Origin: Citrobacter europaeus
GTDB lineage: Bacteria; Pseudomonadota; Gammaproteobacteria; Enterobacterales; Enterobacteriaceae
Reading direction: 5' to 3'
Assembly: GCA_020099315.1 (NCBI GenBank)
Contig: CP083650.1
Location: 2,232,001 to 2,296,000, forward strand
DNA: 64,000 bases
Under the pieces are notes generated by a model. The model was given only the letters and a program-made list of their open reading frames with translations. It did no database searches and had not been told where the DNA came from. The first letter of the stretch is position 1, and each line of letters begins with the position of its first letter. The position numbers and the translations under genes are program-made. Positions 1 to 8,364 of the stretch are shown in pieces.

Positions 1-1
1 T

Positions 2-595
2 GTCACGGCAGGATTTGTGCCGGAACCTTCACCGTTTGAGCAAATGAGTCAGGAAGAACTGAATGCGCAGGCGAAAACGCTGCTGCGTGCGGCGGGCTAT
101 GGTCCACAGAAACCGCTTAAACTGACGCTGCTGTACAACACCTCTGAAAACCATCAGAAGATCGCTATTGCTGTCGCGTCGATGTGGAAGAAAAATCTCG
201 GCGTTGACGTAAAACTGCAAAACCAGGAGTGGAAAACCTACATCGATAGCCGTAATACCGGTAATTTTGATGTGATCCGCGCTTCCTGGGTAGGTGATTA
301 CAATGAGCCATCTACATTCCTGTCGCTATTAACCTCGACCCATACGGGTAATATCTCCCGCTTTAATAATCCTGCTTACGACAAAGTGTTGACCCAGGCT
401 ACTCTGGAGAATACGCAGAAAGCGCGCAATGTCGATTATAATGCCGCGGAGAAAATTCTGATGGAACAGGCACCTATTGCGCCGATTTATCAGTATACCA
501 ACGGACGTTTAATTAAACCGTGGTTGAAAGGATATCCGATTACTAACCCTGAAGATGTCGCATACAGTCGCACAATGTATATTGTGAAGCACTGA
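2..595 (+). CDS. mppA: MppA, periplasmic murein tripeptide-binding protein (C-terminal part)
   Basis: The frame is open from the left edge of the window, so only the last roughly 197 residues are present. The sequence contains the ligand-binding lobe of an OppA/MppA-type SBP_bac_5 protein, including the stretches VDVKLQNQEWKTYID and DVIRASWVGDYNEPSTFL, and ends in MYIVKH as E. coli MppA does. MppA binds L-Ala-gamma-D-Glu-meso-Dap in the periplasm and hands it to the Opp membrane components for murein peptide recycling. Its place beside ynaI further on supports MppA over OppA. The start and signal peptide lie outside the window. Confidence 0.9.
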   Translation, partial: VTAGFVPEPSPFEQMSQEELNAQAKTLLRAAGYGPQKPLKLTLLYNTSENHQKIAIAVASMWKKNLGVDVKLQNQEWKTYIDSRNTGNFDVIRASWVGDYNEPSTFLSLLTSTHTGNISRFNNPAYDKVLTQATLENTQKARNVDYNAAEKILMEQAPIAPIYQYTNGRLIKPWLKGYPITNPEDVAYSRTMYIVKH

Positions 596-607
596 AATAG
601 CTCGCTC

Positions 608-639
608 GTTCGGGAAGTGGTACTGGCTATTTCCCGAAC
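608..639 (+). terminator. Hairpin after mppA (possible terminator)
   Basis: A perfect 9-bp stem (GTTCGGGAA at 608-616 with TTCCCGAAC at 631-639) stands 12 bases after the mppA stop. No T-run follows it, so an intrinsic terminator is doubtful; it may only protect the mRNA end. Confidence 0.35.
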
Positions 640-666
640 AAATAAGGCTGTGACGAAGGTGGGGTT

Positions 667-936
667 ATGAAAGCAATGGAAAAGTATCATCCGATAGATT
701 GCGATCTTCATGATTACCTGGAAATCGCCTGTATGTACCACTATTTGTTGCGCATTGAGTTAACGGATAGCACATGTTTTGATGCCAAAGCGCTGACAAC
801 CTGTACCACCGCCGATAAAGAAGAATTTCTGCTGGTGGAGCTGCATGAAAATGAGCAAAAAATTCGTCTGGATTGTCTGTCATCAATCACCGCGCTGACG
901 CCAGGGGCGTCGTTCAGCACAGTGAGATTTCGATGA
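667..936 (+). CDS. Rho-binding antiterminator (Rof/YaeO-like) small protein
   Basis: This 89-residue protein resembles Rof (YaeO), an 84-residue inhibitor that binds Rho and blocks its RNA entry. Shared features are the opening YHPIDCDLHDYLEIAC (Rof has a similar PINCD-YDNLELAC pattern), a single compact Sm-like fold length, and a short LRLD-like strand (KIRLDCLSS). The start follows a purine-rich site (GAAGGTGGGG) at good distance; an internal Met at codon 4 is an alternative. It stands alone between mppA and a convergent DeoR-type gene. It is not the usual rof locus (near rcsF/tilS in E. coli), so it is either a second copy or a diverged paralogue. Function is inferred from similarity only. 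Confidence 0.65.
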   Translation: MKAMEKYHPIDCDLHDYLEIACMYHYLLRIELTDSTCFDAKALTTCTTADKEEFLLVELHENEQKIRLDCLSSITALTPGASFSTVRFR

Positions 937-973
937 GCCATACGGCCATATTGAAAGGGACGTAGCGCCGCCG

Positions 974-1744
974 CTACACGGTATAAATCCGGATGTCGTG
1001 CGCCTGGAAAGCCGTGGCATACTCTTTGCTGATATTTTCCTCGACGACAATTACATCAATATTGCTGCTTTCAGTGACGACATAACGGGCAACTGCCGGG
1101 ATTTTCTCCGCCGTCAGCGCGACGATAGTTTCATTACACTGCTTGATCACCGCTTTTTTGAACTCACAATCCGCGTAATCAAATCCCGTTAATCCGGACT
1201 CGGGCGACATCGCGCAGCCGCCAATAAATCCCTGATCGAATAAAATACCCTGCACCTGTGAGATGGCTGGGGCGCCCACACACCCTCCCGAAGATCGCTG
1301 TACCGCGCCGCCCAGCATAATGACCTCAAACAACGGCTTTTTTAGCAAAGCGGCAGCAATCTCCGGTGAGTTTGTCACTACGGTTAACGCCAGCTCGGCG
1401 GGCAGGGCTTCTGCCATCGCCAGGTTGGTACTGCCGGTGTCAATAAAAATGCAGCTTCCCGATTTGACCAACCGGGCACATCTCTGCGCGATGTTGCTCT
1501 TTTTCGCCACATTAATATTCTTGCGCACGGTGATGTCTTCGGACTCAGGGAGTGCAATGACCGCGCCGCCATAGACCTTTTTGCACACGCCATCTTTACT
1601 CAGTTCATGCAGATCACGGCGGATTGTATGTTCAGAAACACCTAACCTGCTGGCAAGTTCGGAACAGATGACTCTGCCGTTTTCCTGCAGGATCTGATAG
1701 ATAAGCGCCTGGCGTTGTTCCGGGAACGCTGCGTAATCGAGCAT
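974..1744 (-). CDS. DeoR/GlpR-family transcriptional repressor
   Basis: The protein has 256 residues, typical of the family. The N-terminus has the DeoR winged helix-turn-helix (about residues 6-57: RVICSELASRLGVSEHTIRRDL followed by VYGGAV, quoted in two parts: ELASRLGVSEHTIRRDL and VYGGAV). The C-terminal DeoRC sensor domain has the phospho-sugar binding signatures FIDTGSTN, VVTNS, LGGAVQ and FIGGC. The start chosen is ATG at 1744, preceded by CTGGAG; a longer reading frame reaches 1816 but has no ribosome site and would add a non-homologous stretch. It is divergent from the VOC gene at 1864, with 119 bases between them for a shared operator. The natural ligand is unknown; a phosphorylated sugar is the usual inducer in this family. 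Confidence 0.85.
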   Translation of the reverse strand: MLDYAAFPEQRQALIYQILQENGRVICSELASRLGVSEHTIRRDLHELSKDGVCKKVYGGAVIALPESEDITVRKNINVAKKSNIAQRCARLVKSGSCIFIDTGSTNLAMAEALPAELALTVVTNSPEIAAALLKKPLFEVIMLGGAVQRSSGGCVGAPAISQVQGILFDQGFIGGCAMSPESGLTGFDYADCEFKKAVIKQCNETIVALTAEKIPAVARYVVTESSNIDVIVVEENISKEYATAFQAHDIRIYTV

Positions 1745-1863
1745 AAACACTCCAGAGAAAATAAAAATAGAGCAACAACAAGCATGATCGTGCATTATGG
1801 TTCGCGATGTCAACATCCCTGTGGGGAACCTATTTTTTTGGTTACAGCAAGTAGAGGTCAGCT

Positions 1864-2247
1864 ATGAAGGTTGCGCATATCGCGTTATGGACATTGGATC
1901 TCGAGCAGCAAGCTCAGTTCTGGGTTACGTTTTTTGACGCAAGGATCAACGAAAAATACTGCAGTAAAACCAATCCTGGATTTGAATCCTATTTTGTCAG
2001 AATGGGTGAAGATATCGCGATTGAGTTAATGACTAAGCCCGGGCTGACAAAACATACTCCGGACAATAACACCTCAGGGTGGGTGCATCTCGCCATTTCC
2101 GTTGGCGGTAGCGAAAATGTTGATGCTATGGCGATGCGTGCAAAAGAACAGGGTGTATTAGTTTCTGGCCCACGCACCACAGGTGATGGCTATTACGAAG
2201 CGGTAATACGCGATCCGGACGGTAACCTGATTGAAATTGTGGCGTAG
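1864..2247 (+). CDS. VOC-family (glyoxalase/dioxygenase fold) protein
   Basis: A 127-residue single VOC domain: VAHIALWTLDLEQQAQFW at the N-terminus is the first beta-alpha-beta unit with the metal-ligand His (H5), WVHLAISV is the second strand with another His, and DPDGNLIEIV at the C-terminus is the classic closing motif carrying the final Glu ligand. Such proteins act as lyases, isomerases or dioxygenases on small molecules, and the substrate cannot be read from sequence. The gene is divergent from the DeoR-type repressor and in the same direction as the cupin and dehydrogenase genes, so it may belong to one regulon with them. A 166-base gap separates it from the cupin gene. Confidence 0.8.
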   Translation: MKVAHIALWTLDLEQQAQFWVTFFDARINEKYCSKTNPGFESYFVRMGEDIAIELMTKPGLTKHTPDNNTSGWVHLAISVGGSENVDAMAMRAKEQGVLVSGPRTTGDGYYEAVIRDPDGNLIEIVA

Positions 2248-2377
2248 AGCTTAACGCAAGCGCCAGGAGATAAATCGTACGCTTATTATTAATGAGTATG
2301 ATTCATAAGTTTGTCCTTCTTTCCACCTCTAATCACCAGCCTGTCGAGTCTCTATAATTTTTATAGTTTTCAGCATC

Positions 2378-2402
2378 CGGTGGCGCATGCCGCCACCGTT
2401 TT
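2378..2402 (+). terminator. Hairpin with short T-run between VOC and cupin genes
   Basis: CGGTGGC (2378-2384) pairs with GCCACCG (2392-2398), followed by TTTT. It lies just before the cupin ribosome site, so it could end the VOC transcript or attenuate the cupin-dehydrogenase mRNA. The stem is good but the T-run is short. Confidence 0.35.
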
Positions 2403-2413
2403 GGAGAGTCGAA

Positions 2414-2866
2414 ATGCAAAATCAACTGAATACCGTGTCCAGCGCTGATGCGGAGATTATGAATCACCAATTTGATGGCAACAGCGTCTTTCCGCGAGGG
2501 GAGAAAAATGAAGCGTATGCGAAGTATTTCACTGGCGACAGCTATCTGACCATGCTCTCCAAGGAAGGTGTGGTAATTGGCAACGTAGCATTTGAGCCGG
2601 GTTGCCGTAACTTCTGGCATATCCATCATCAAGGGGGACAAATATTGCTGGTGACTGGTGGAAGAGGCTGGTATCAGGCATGGAGTCAACCGGCGCGTGA
2701 GCTGAAAACCGGTGACGTCGTACACATCCCGGCAGGCATGAAACATTGGCACGGCGCCGCGCGTGACAGCTGGTTTGCCCATATCGCGGTTGAAATCCCG
2801 GCGCCTGGCGCATCGAATGAGTGGCTGGAACCGGTGAGCGACGCTGAGTACAACCTGTTGCCCTGA
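2414..2866 (+). CDS. Cupin-domain protein
   Basis: The 150-residue protein has one conserved cupin barrel: motif 1 FWHIHHQGGQILLVTGGRG (histidines and glutamine as metal ligands) and motif 2 GDVVHIPAGMKHWHGA. Family members of this type often accompany carboxymuconolactone-decarboxylase-like proteins or oxidoreductases and may act as metal-dependent isomerases or binding proteins. The start at 2414 follows GGAGAG at 2403-2408; the frame is open further upstream, but that stretch lies in the hairpin region. It is followed after 43 bases by the zinc dehydrogenase, so the two are probably co-transcribed. No function can be assigned beyond the fold. Confidence 0.8.
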   Translation: MQNQLNTVSSADAEIMNHQFDGNSVFPRGEKNEAYAKYFTGDSYLTMLSKEGVVIGNVAFEPGCRNFWHIHHQGGQILLVTGGRGWYQAWSQPARELKTGDVVHIPAGMKHWHGAARDSWFAHIAVEIPAPGASNEWLEPVSDAEYNLLP

Positions 2867-2909
2867 ACTATGCTGGTTCTGGTAATACCCAATCCCTGAG
2901 GAAATCTAC

Positions 2910-3962
2910 ATGGTCATGAACGTGAAGGGTTATGCCGCGCTGGCGGTGAAAGAAGATTTAGTCCCACACAGTTTTGTTCGTCGCGATCCGCGTGAAGATG
3001 ATGTGGTTATCGACATCTTATACAGCGGTGTTTGCCACTCGGATATCCATAACGCCTACAACGACTGGGGTGGCGCTAAATATCCGATGGTACCAGGCCA
3101 TGAAATCATTGGCCGCGTGATACATGTTGGTAAGTCGGTAACGAAATTTAAAGTGGGCGATCTCGCCGGGGTCGGCTGTATGGTCGATTCATGTCAACAT
3201 TGTAGCGCCTGTGAACAGGGATTAGAGCAGTATTGCGAAGAAGGCAACACGCTGACGTATAACGATACCGATCGTCACGACGGTTTACCCACTTTCGGCG
3301 GTTATTCTGACAAGATTGTCGTGACTGAAAAGTTTGTTGTGAAGGTTCCTGAAGGTATCGATTTACGCGGTGCCGCACCGCTGCTATGTGCCGGGATCAC
3401 CACCTGGTCGCCGCTGCGTCACTGGCAGGTTGGGGAAGGGAGTAAAGTCGCGGTTGTCGGGCTGGGCGGCCTTGGGCATATGGCGATCAAACTGGCTAAT
3501 GCGCTGGGTGCTGAAGTCACGCTGTTTACGCGCTCGCCGGGTAAAGAAGCCGATGCCCGGCGTCTGGGGGCCCGCCATGTTGTACTTTCGACTGACAGCG
3601 AGCAGATGAAAGCCTCAGCGAATCAGTTTGATCTGATTATTGATACTGTCCCGTATGTACATGACCTGAATCCGTATATTCCAACGCTGGCGCTAAGCGG
3701 TACGCTGGTGCTGGTGGGTTATCTGGGGGCATTGGATCCCTTCGTGAACTCGGTACCGTTAATCCTCGGACGACGGTCTGTAGCGGGATCGGTTATCGGC
3801 GGTATTGCTGAAACCCAGGAGATGCTGGATTTCTGCGGCCAGCACGGTATTACAGCCGATGTTGAAGTGATCAATATTCAAGATATTAACCATGCCTGGC
3901 AACGGATGTTGAAAAGCGATGTCAAATACCGCTTTGTAATTGATATTGCTTCATTGAAATAA
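2910..3962 (+). CDS. Zinc-dependent NAD(P)-linked alcohol dehydrogenase (YahK-like)
   Basis: A 350-residue medium-chain dehydrogenase. It shows the catalytic zinc signature CHSDIHNA and PGHEIIGRV, the structural zinc cluster with cysteines in VDSCQHCSACEQGLEQYC, the conserved LLCAGITTWSPLRHW, and the Rossmann loop GLGGLGHMAIKLA. It closely resembles the cinnamyl-alcohol/YahK class that reduces aldehydes with NADPH. The C-terminal GDVKYRFVID-like ending (SDVKYRFVIDIA) fits. It is downstream of the cupin gene and ends at a strong terminator. The substrate is unknown; with the VOC, cupin and DeoR-type neighbours a small catabolic or aldehyde-handling operon is plausible. Confidence 0.88.
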   Translation: MVMNVKGYAALAVKEDLVPHSFVRRDPREDDVVIDILYSGVCHSDIHNAYNDWGGAKYPMVPGHEIIGRVIHVGKSVTKFKVGDLAGVGCMVDSCQHCSACEQGLEQYCEEGNTLTYNDTDRHDGLPTFGGYSDKIVVTEKFVVKVPEGIDLRGAAPLLCAGITTWSPLRHWQVGEGSKVAVVGLGGLGHMAIKLANALGAEVTLFTRSPGKEADARRLGARHVVLSTDSEQMKASANQFDLIIDTVPYVHDLNPYIPTLALSGTLVLVGYLGALDPFVNSVPLILGRRSVAGSVIGGIAETQEMLDFCGQHGITADVEVINIQDINHAWQRMLKSDVKYRFVIDIASLK

Positions 3963-3970
3963 ATACAAAT

Positions 3971-4000
3971 AAAGACGCGGATTTCCGCGTCTTTTCTTTT
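3971..4000 (+). terminator. Intrinsic terminator of the dehydrogenase operon
   Basis: AAAGACGCGG pairs with CCGCGTCTTT (3971-3980 with 3985-3994) and is followed by TCTTTT. It lies between convergent genes, directly beside the ynaI stop codon, and the A-rich left flank could let it work in both directions. Confidence 0.85.
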
Positions 4001-4001
4001 G

Positions 4002-5033
4002 TTAGTGTGTCGAGGACGATGCTTCAGGATTATCCATATACAGTGTCTGGCTGGGGAAAGCAAAGTCGGCGCCGTTTGACTGGACAATCGAAATAATTTT
4101 CAAATAAACGTCTTGCTGTACCGCGAGCCATTCCTTCCAGACGGTGGTTTTCGTGAAGCAATACACCATGATATTCAGCGATGAATCGGCAAATTCATTG
4201 AAATAAACCAGCAGGGTTTGTTTCTGGTCTATTCCCGGATGATTTTGCAGCATTTGTCTGACCGATTCGACAACAGCAGCGACTTTATCGGCATCTTCAT
4301 ATCGTAACCCGATCACCGTTTTGATGCGGCGGTTCGTCATCCTGCCTGGATTTTCTACGCTGATGGAGGAGAAAATCGAGTTTGGGACATACAACGGACG
4401 ATGATCGAAGGTGTTTATTTTGGTCATTCGCCAGCCGATTTCCGTAACCGTGCCTTCAATATTGCGGTCTGGAGAACGGATCCAGTCGCCGATGCTAAAC
4501 GGTCTGTCAAAATAGAGCATAATTCCTGAGAAAAAGTTGCTCAGAATGTCTTTGCCCGCCATACCGACAGCGATACCGCCGATGCCGCCAAAGGTTAACA
4601 GGCCGGATAAGCTCATGCCGAAATGCTCGCCATACAGCAAAATGATGGCAACGATGATGGTGATCTTGATAATTCGCGACAGGATCCTCGCGCTGGTGAT
4701 ATCTCTGCCTTTATTGATCTGCGTCTTTTCAAACTGATTAATCACCAGAAAAAGTTTGATAGTCAGGATTAGCGCAATCAACGAGGTGCAGATAAAGTCG
4801 ACCACGCTGGGGGAGATAAATTTCAGGCTGTAGCTTTCGATAACGTTATTAGCAATACTGCCAAACGTCCCGATGATAATGGCATAGACAAAAAATTGCG
4901 CTGCGTGAAATATGAATCCTTTACAGCGCCGCTCTCCACGATGATACCAGACGCTCATCAGGACCAGCGCTGCGCAGCTGCTGAGAATTACCGTCAAATT
5001 AAACGCATTATTTATAAACAGTTCAGCGATCAT
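4002..5033 (-). CDS. ynaI: YnaI, MscS-type low-conductance mechanosensitive channel
   Basis: The 343 residues equal the length of E. coli YnaI. The first half has about five hydrophobic segments. The pore-lining TM3 region reads FGGIGGIAVGMAGKDILSNF, followed by the beta domain FDRPFSIGDWI and the mixed alpha-beta C-terminal domain. This inner-membrane channel opens under membrane tension to relieve hypo-osmotic stress. Position between mppA and ynaJ in E. coli supports the call. Here the accessory block separates it from mppA. Confidence 0.95.
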   Translation of the reverse strand: MIAELFINNAFNLTVILSSCAALVLMSVWYHRGERRCKGFIFHAAQFFVYAIIIGTFGSIANNVIESYSLKFISPSVVDFICTSLIALILTIKLFLVINQFEKTQINKGRDITSARILSRIIKITIIVAIILLYGEHFGMSLSGLLTFGGIGGIAVGMAGKDILSNFFSGIMLYFDRPFSIGDWIRSPDRNIEGTVTEIGWRMTKINTFDHRPLYVPNSIFSSISVENPGRMTNRRIKTVIGLRYEDADKVAAVVESVRQMLQNHPGIDQKQTLLVYFNEFADSSLNIMVYCFTKTTVWKEWLAVQQDVYLKIISIVQSNGADFAFPSQTLYMDNPEASSSTH

Positions 5034-5277
5034 GATTCTTCCAGGTAGCTCCGTGGTAGTTAAATATCATCTGACATCCTCATCATCAAATATTTTACTC
5101 AGTTCAGGCGGTCAGATCATTAATCATCAGGAGAGATATATAATGCAATTAGCGCTATTTTCGGGGAAATAGCGCAGGCATCACCTTTGTGAGCAGTTTA
5201 TGTAGCAGACAGTCAGTTGATGTCATGGTATTGTTAGCGCAAAGTAACAGGGTTTTCATCTGCAAAAGGACAGTACT

Positions 5278-5538
5278 ATGATCATGGCTAAGCTGAAGAC
5301 AGCGAAGGGACGGAAGTTTCTGTTGTGCCTGCTTGGGGTGTTTATTATCGCAGCGTCGGTCGTGACGCGAGCGACGATCGGTGGCGTTATTGAACAGTAT
5401 GACATTCCGCTATCCGACTGGACCGCTTCAATGTACGCCATTCAATCTGCGATGATTTGTGTCTACAGTATGGTATTTACGATTCTGTTGGCTATCCCGC
5501 TGGGTATCTATTTCCTCGGCGGTGAGGAACAGCATTAA
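5278..5538 (+). CDS. ynaJ: YnaJ, small inner-membrane protein (DUF2534)
   Basis: The 86-residue protein has two hydrophobic segments, about residues 13-31 and 55-76, and matches YnaJ in its signature ASVVTRATIGGVIEQY and in its C-terminal LGGEEQ. Function is not established. It is divergent from ynaI and convergent with uspE, as in E. coli. Confidence 0.92.
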   Translation: MIMAKLKTAKGRKFLLCLLGVFIIAASVVTRATIGGVIEQYDIPLSDWTASMYAIQSAMICVYSMVFTILLAIPLGIYFLGGEEQH

Positions 5539-5547
5539 ACGTTTGTT

Positions 5548-5574
5548 ATGCCGGATGAGGTCGCCATCCGGCAT
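5548..5574. repeat. REP-like palindrome between ynaJ and uspE
   Basis: ATGCCGGATG (5548-5557) is the exact inverse of CATCCGGCAT (5565-5574). The GCCGGATG-type core and the position between convergent genes are typical of enterobacterial REP units. It probably also stabilises or ends both transcripts. Confidence 0.75.
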
Positions 5575-5586
5575 TGAGTTGAGCGG

Positions 5587-6537
5587 TTAATCGTCTTCTT
5601 CGTCGTCCAGTTCAACGGGCGTCTGATATTCATCCGGCTTGATGACCAGCAGGTCGCAGCGTAGATGATCGATAACCTGTTCTGCGGTGTTACCAAGAAA
5701 CGCGGCAGAAATCCCGGTACGACCAACGGTCCCCAGTACCACAATACCCGCCTGCAAGTGCTCGGCTAAATCGGGAATGACCTCTTCAGGCAATCCTTTT
5801 TCAACGTGCGTCACTTTCTCATCGATACTGAATTTCTGGCGTAACGCCTTCATGGCCAGCAGATGCTGTCCACGGATCGCATCGTTATAAACGCTGGGGT
5901 CAAATTCAGGCAGTTCAATTGCGATGTTGATTGGCGTAACAGGATAGGCGCCAACTAAATGCACTTCAGTATGGTTAACCTGTTCTGCCAGTTGGATCGT
6001 TTCTTTGACCAGTTTTTCATTGAGCGCATTGTGATAAGGCTCTTCACTGGCGAGGTTAACCGCAACCAGCGCTTTGCCACCTTCAGGCCACGGCTGGTCT
6101 TTGACCATCCATACCGGACTTGGGCATTTCCGCAATAAATGCCAGTCGGTGGGGGTGAAAATTACGGCTTCGAGGCGGTCGTGTTGGTGCGCCATCTTGA
6201 GGACCAGGTCATGTTGAGCGCTAATGACTTCCTGGATGATGGCTTCAAAGGGACGGTTGTGCCATACCACTTTAATTTCAAGGGGGATCCCTGCTTCGAT
6301 ATAGTATTTCGCTTGTTCACGGATCCATGCTGTTCGTTGACTGATGACCCCCTGACGCATTGCCGTACGCTCATCGGGCGACAGCAGGGTAGTCATCTCG
6401 TAGGAAAAGTCATAGATCGGCAAAAAGGCTTTAATTTTGCCACCAATCCGTTGATGCAAATAAACAGCTCGCCGTAATGCTGGTTGATCGTCCTGGTTCG
6501 GGTCGATGACGACCAGCATATTTTTATACATAGCCAT
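5587..6537 (-). CDS. uspE: UspE, tandem universal stress protein
   Basis: The 316-residue protein has two Usp domains in tandem (about 1-150 and 155-305). The first starts MYKNMLVVIDPNQDDQPAL; the second ends with VVLGTVGRTGISAAFLGNTAE, the ATP-binding-type GxxG-x9-GS/T region. The acidic tail ELDDEEDD matches UspE. ATG at 6537 is chosen because GGAGA precedes it and it gives the usual start; a longer frame to 6561 is unlikely. UspE helps resistance to DNA damage and influences adhesion and motility in E. coli. It sits beside fnr as in E. coli. Confidence 0.95.
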   Translation of the reverse strand: MAMYKNMLVVIDPNQDDQPALRRAVYLHQRIGGKIKAFLPIYDFSYEMTTLLSPDERTAMRQGVISQRTAWIREQAKYYIEAGIPLEIKVVWHNRPFEAIIQEVISAQHDLVLKMAHQHDRLEAVIFTPTDWHLLRKCPSPVWMVKDQPWPEGGKALVAVNLASEEPYHNALNEKLVKETIQLAEQVNHTEVHLVGAYPVTPINIAIELPEFDPSVYNDAIRGQHLLAMKALRQKFSIDEKVTHVEKGLPEEVIPDLAEHLQAGIVVLGTVGRTGISAAFLGNTAEQVIDHLRCDLLVIKPDEYQTPVELDDEEDD

Positions 6538-6688
6538 ACAGGGTCTCCTTACAACTGTCACTGCAGTTTGTAATTAAAAGAGTAACCCAATAATGTGGAT
6601 TGAAACAGGGGATAACCTCCTGCCAGATCAATAAATCGGGAAAATTTAGCGATTTGACAGAAGGATAACAGAGATGCTTGCGGAAGGA

Positions 6689-7441
6689 TTACGCAACGTT
6701 ACGCGTGTGGCCAGCAAGAACTGCCAACGCGTCGCTATTCTCAATAGTGATGTATTTACCTTTCACTGCCAGCATACCGCTTTTCTGGAAACGACCCAGC
6801 AGGCGGCTGATGGTTTCGACCGTCAGACCGAGGTAGTTACCGATGTCGCCACGGGTCATGGTCAGGCGGAATTCACGAGGCGAGAATCCACGCTGGGCAA
6901 AGCGACGAGACAAATTGTAGATAAAGGCCGCCAGGCGCTCTTCTGCATTTTTCTTCGACAACAGCAGGATCATGTCCTGGTCGCCTTTGATTTCGCCACT
7001 CATCAGACGCATCATCTGCTGACGCAGATTTGGCATTTTGCCGGACAGGTCATCAAGGGTTTCGAAAGGAATTTCGCATACCATTGAGGTTTCCAGCGCC
7101 TGGGCAAAGCTCGGGTGATGTCCGCTGCCAATCGCGTCAAAACCGACCAGATCGCCCGCCAGATGGAAGCCAGTAATCTGCTCATCGCCTTGTTCGGTAA
7201 TGGTATAGCTTTTAATCGTTCCGGAGCGGATAGCATAGAGTGATTTAAGCTCATCACCTGCTTTAAAGAGCGTCTGCCCCTTTTGGATAGGCTTTTTGCG
7301 CTCGATGATGTTATCGAGCTGGTCAAGCTCATGCTCGTTAAGTGTGAACGGGATGCAAAGCTGGCTGATGCTGCAATCCTGGCAATGGATAGCACAACCG
7401 CCAGACTGAATGCGCCGTATAATTCGCTTTTCCGGGATCAT
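6689..7441 (-). CDS. fnr: Fnr, oxygen-responsive global regulator
   Basis: The 250-residue protein is almost identical to E. coli FNR. Cluster ligands C20, C23 and C29 lie in HCQDCSISQLC, and the fourth (about C122) in SMVCEIPF. A cyclic-nucleotide-type beta roll, dimerisation helix and the Crp-type recognition helix VETISRLLGRFQ follow. It binds a [4Fe-4S] cluster without oxygen and then activates anaerobic respiration genes and represses aerobic ones. The frame is open to 7519, but the family start is MIPEKRIIRR at 7441. The FNR box at 7461-7474 in its leader indicates autoregulation. Confidence 0.98.
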   Translation of the reverse strand: MIPEKRIIRRIQSGGCAIHCQDCSISQLCIPFTLNEHELDQLDNIIERKKPIQKGQTLFKAGDELKSLYAIRSGTIKSYTITEQGDEQITGFHLAGDLVGFDAIGSGHHPSFAQALETSMVCEIPFETLDDLSGKMPNLRQQMMRLMSGEIKGDQDMILLLSKKNAEERLAAFIYNLSRRFAQRGFSPREFRLTMTRGDIGNYLGLTVETISRLLGRFQKSGMLAVKGKYITIENSDALAVLAGHTRNVA

Positions 7442-7460
7442 AGGTCTGCTCAAGCCGTAA

Positions 7461-7474
7461 TTGATATTTGTCAA
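7461..7474 (-). promoter_or_regulatory. FNR box in the fnr leader (autoregulation site)
   Basis: The plus strand reads TTGATATTTGTCAA, an FNR dyad (TTGAT-N4-ATCAA consensus, one mismatch), about 20 bases upstream of the fnr start codon. In E. coli an equivalent site overlaps the fnr transcription start and mediates negative autoregulation. Confidence 0.8.
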
Positions 7475-7635
7475 TTTTAACATCTTTTTGGTGAGCACGT
7501 AAGCCTGAGCTACTCCCAATAGAGAATAATTCAGGCATAACTGGAGTGAATGTTTGTATCTGCTTGATTAACCACACTTAATTCGGGGTCGCATTATGCG
7601 GAAGTGTGATGAATAAGGCATTAATTGCCTGGAAT

Positions 7636-8151
7636 CTAGAGTAGCAAATAACCTTCGTGGCGCAATAACCACTCTTTTCGTTGTACGCCACCGGCATATC
7701 CGGTCATGGTGCCGTTACGTCCGATGACACGATGACAGGGGACCACAATGCTTACTGGATTGGAGCCATTAGCTGCACCGACGGCTCTTGCAGCGCCGGG
7801 GCGTCCCAACTGTTCGGCCAACTGACCATAGTGCATGACCTGCCCACAGGGGATAGTGCGTAATGCTTGCCAGACTTCACGCTGGAAAGGCGTGCCAGCG
7901 GTTGCCGTTTCCAGCGTGTCAATAATGCTGAGGTTCCCGGCAAAATACTCCGAAAGCTTATCGCTTAATCCGCCGGGGTTTTTGTTTGCAATGCGCAGAT
8001 AACCTTGCGCGCGGTAATGAATATCCAGCAATTGTTCCATACGATCGCGGTGCTGATCCCATTCCACCGCGCGCAGGCGAAATTGCTCATCACAAATAAC
8101 CCACAGCGGGCCCAGCGGCGTGTCGATGATGTCTTCCAGTAAGTTAAGCAT
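7636..8151 (-). CDS. ogt: Ogt, O6-alkylguanine-DNA alkyltransferase
   Basis: The 171 residues equal E. coli Ogt. The active-site motif VVPCHRVIG places the acceptor cysteine at residue 139, and the helix-turn-helix-like GTPFQREVWQALRTIPCG is present upstream. This suicide protein takes methyl and larger alkyl groups from O6-guanine and O4-thymine in DNA. It is next to fnr as in E. coli; the E. coli abg genes that follow ogt are absent here. Confidence 0.96.
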   Translation of the reverse strand: MLNLLEDIIDTPLGPLWVICDEQFRLRAVEWDQHRDRMEQLLDIHYRAQGYLRIANKNPGGLSDKLSEYFAGNLSIIDTLETATAGTPFQREVWQALRTIPCGQVMHYGQLAEQLGRPGAARAVGAANGSNPVSIVVPCHRVIGRNGTMTGYAGGVQRKEWLLRHEGYLLL

Positions 8152-8364
8152 CCATATCTCTCATTACAGCGTTCAGGCGAGGTTACACATTATCACGCCA
8201 GTGACCGTCGCAGCTATACCCCTAAAAACGGAGATCGGCATGTCGTGAGTAGATCTTTTCAGCGGAGTGAAGCGGATGAATTACTGGAAATAATCGTAAA
8301 CCGTTGTCGGTATAATTGTGCGCGGTTATGATAACGTTCGTCGTAATTCGCTGGAGGATGAAAC

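Noticed and set aside
1263..1574. Rightward 103-residue frame opposite the DeoR-type gene
   Set aside because: It is antisense to a clearly conserved gene and has no motif; such opposite frames are common in this codon usage.
8152..8364. Possible McaS small RNA gene between ogt and smrA
   Set aside because: E. coli has mcaS in this neighbourhood, but I find neither its sequence nor its terminator here.
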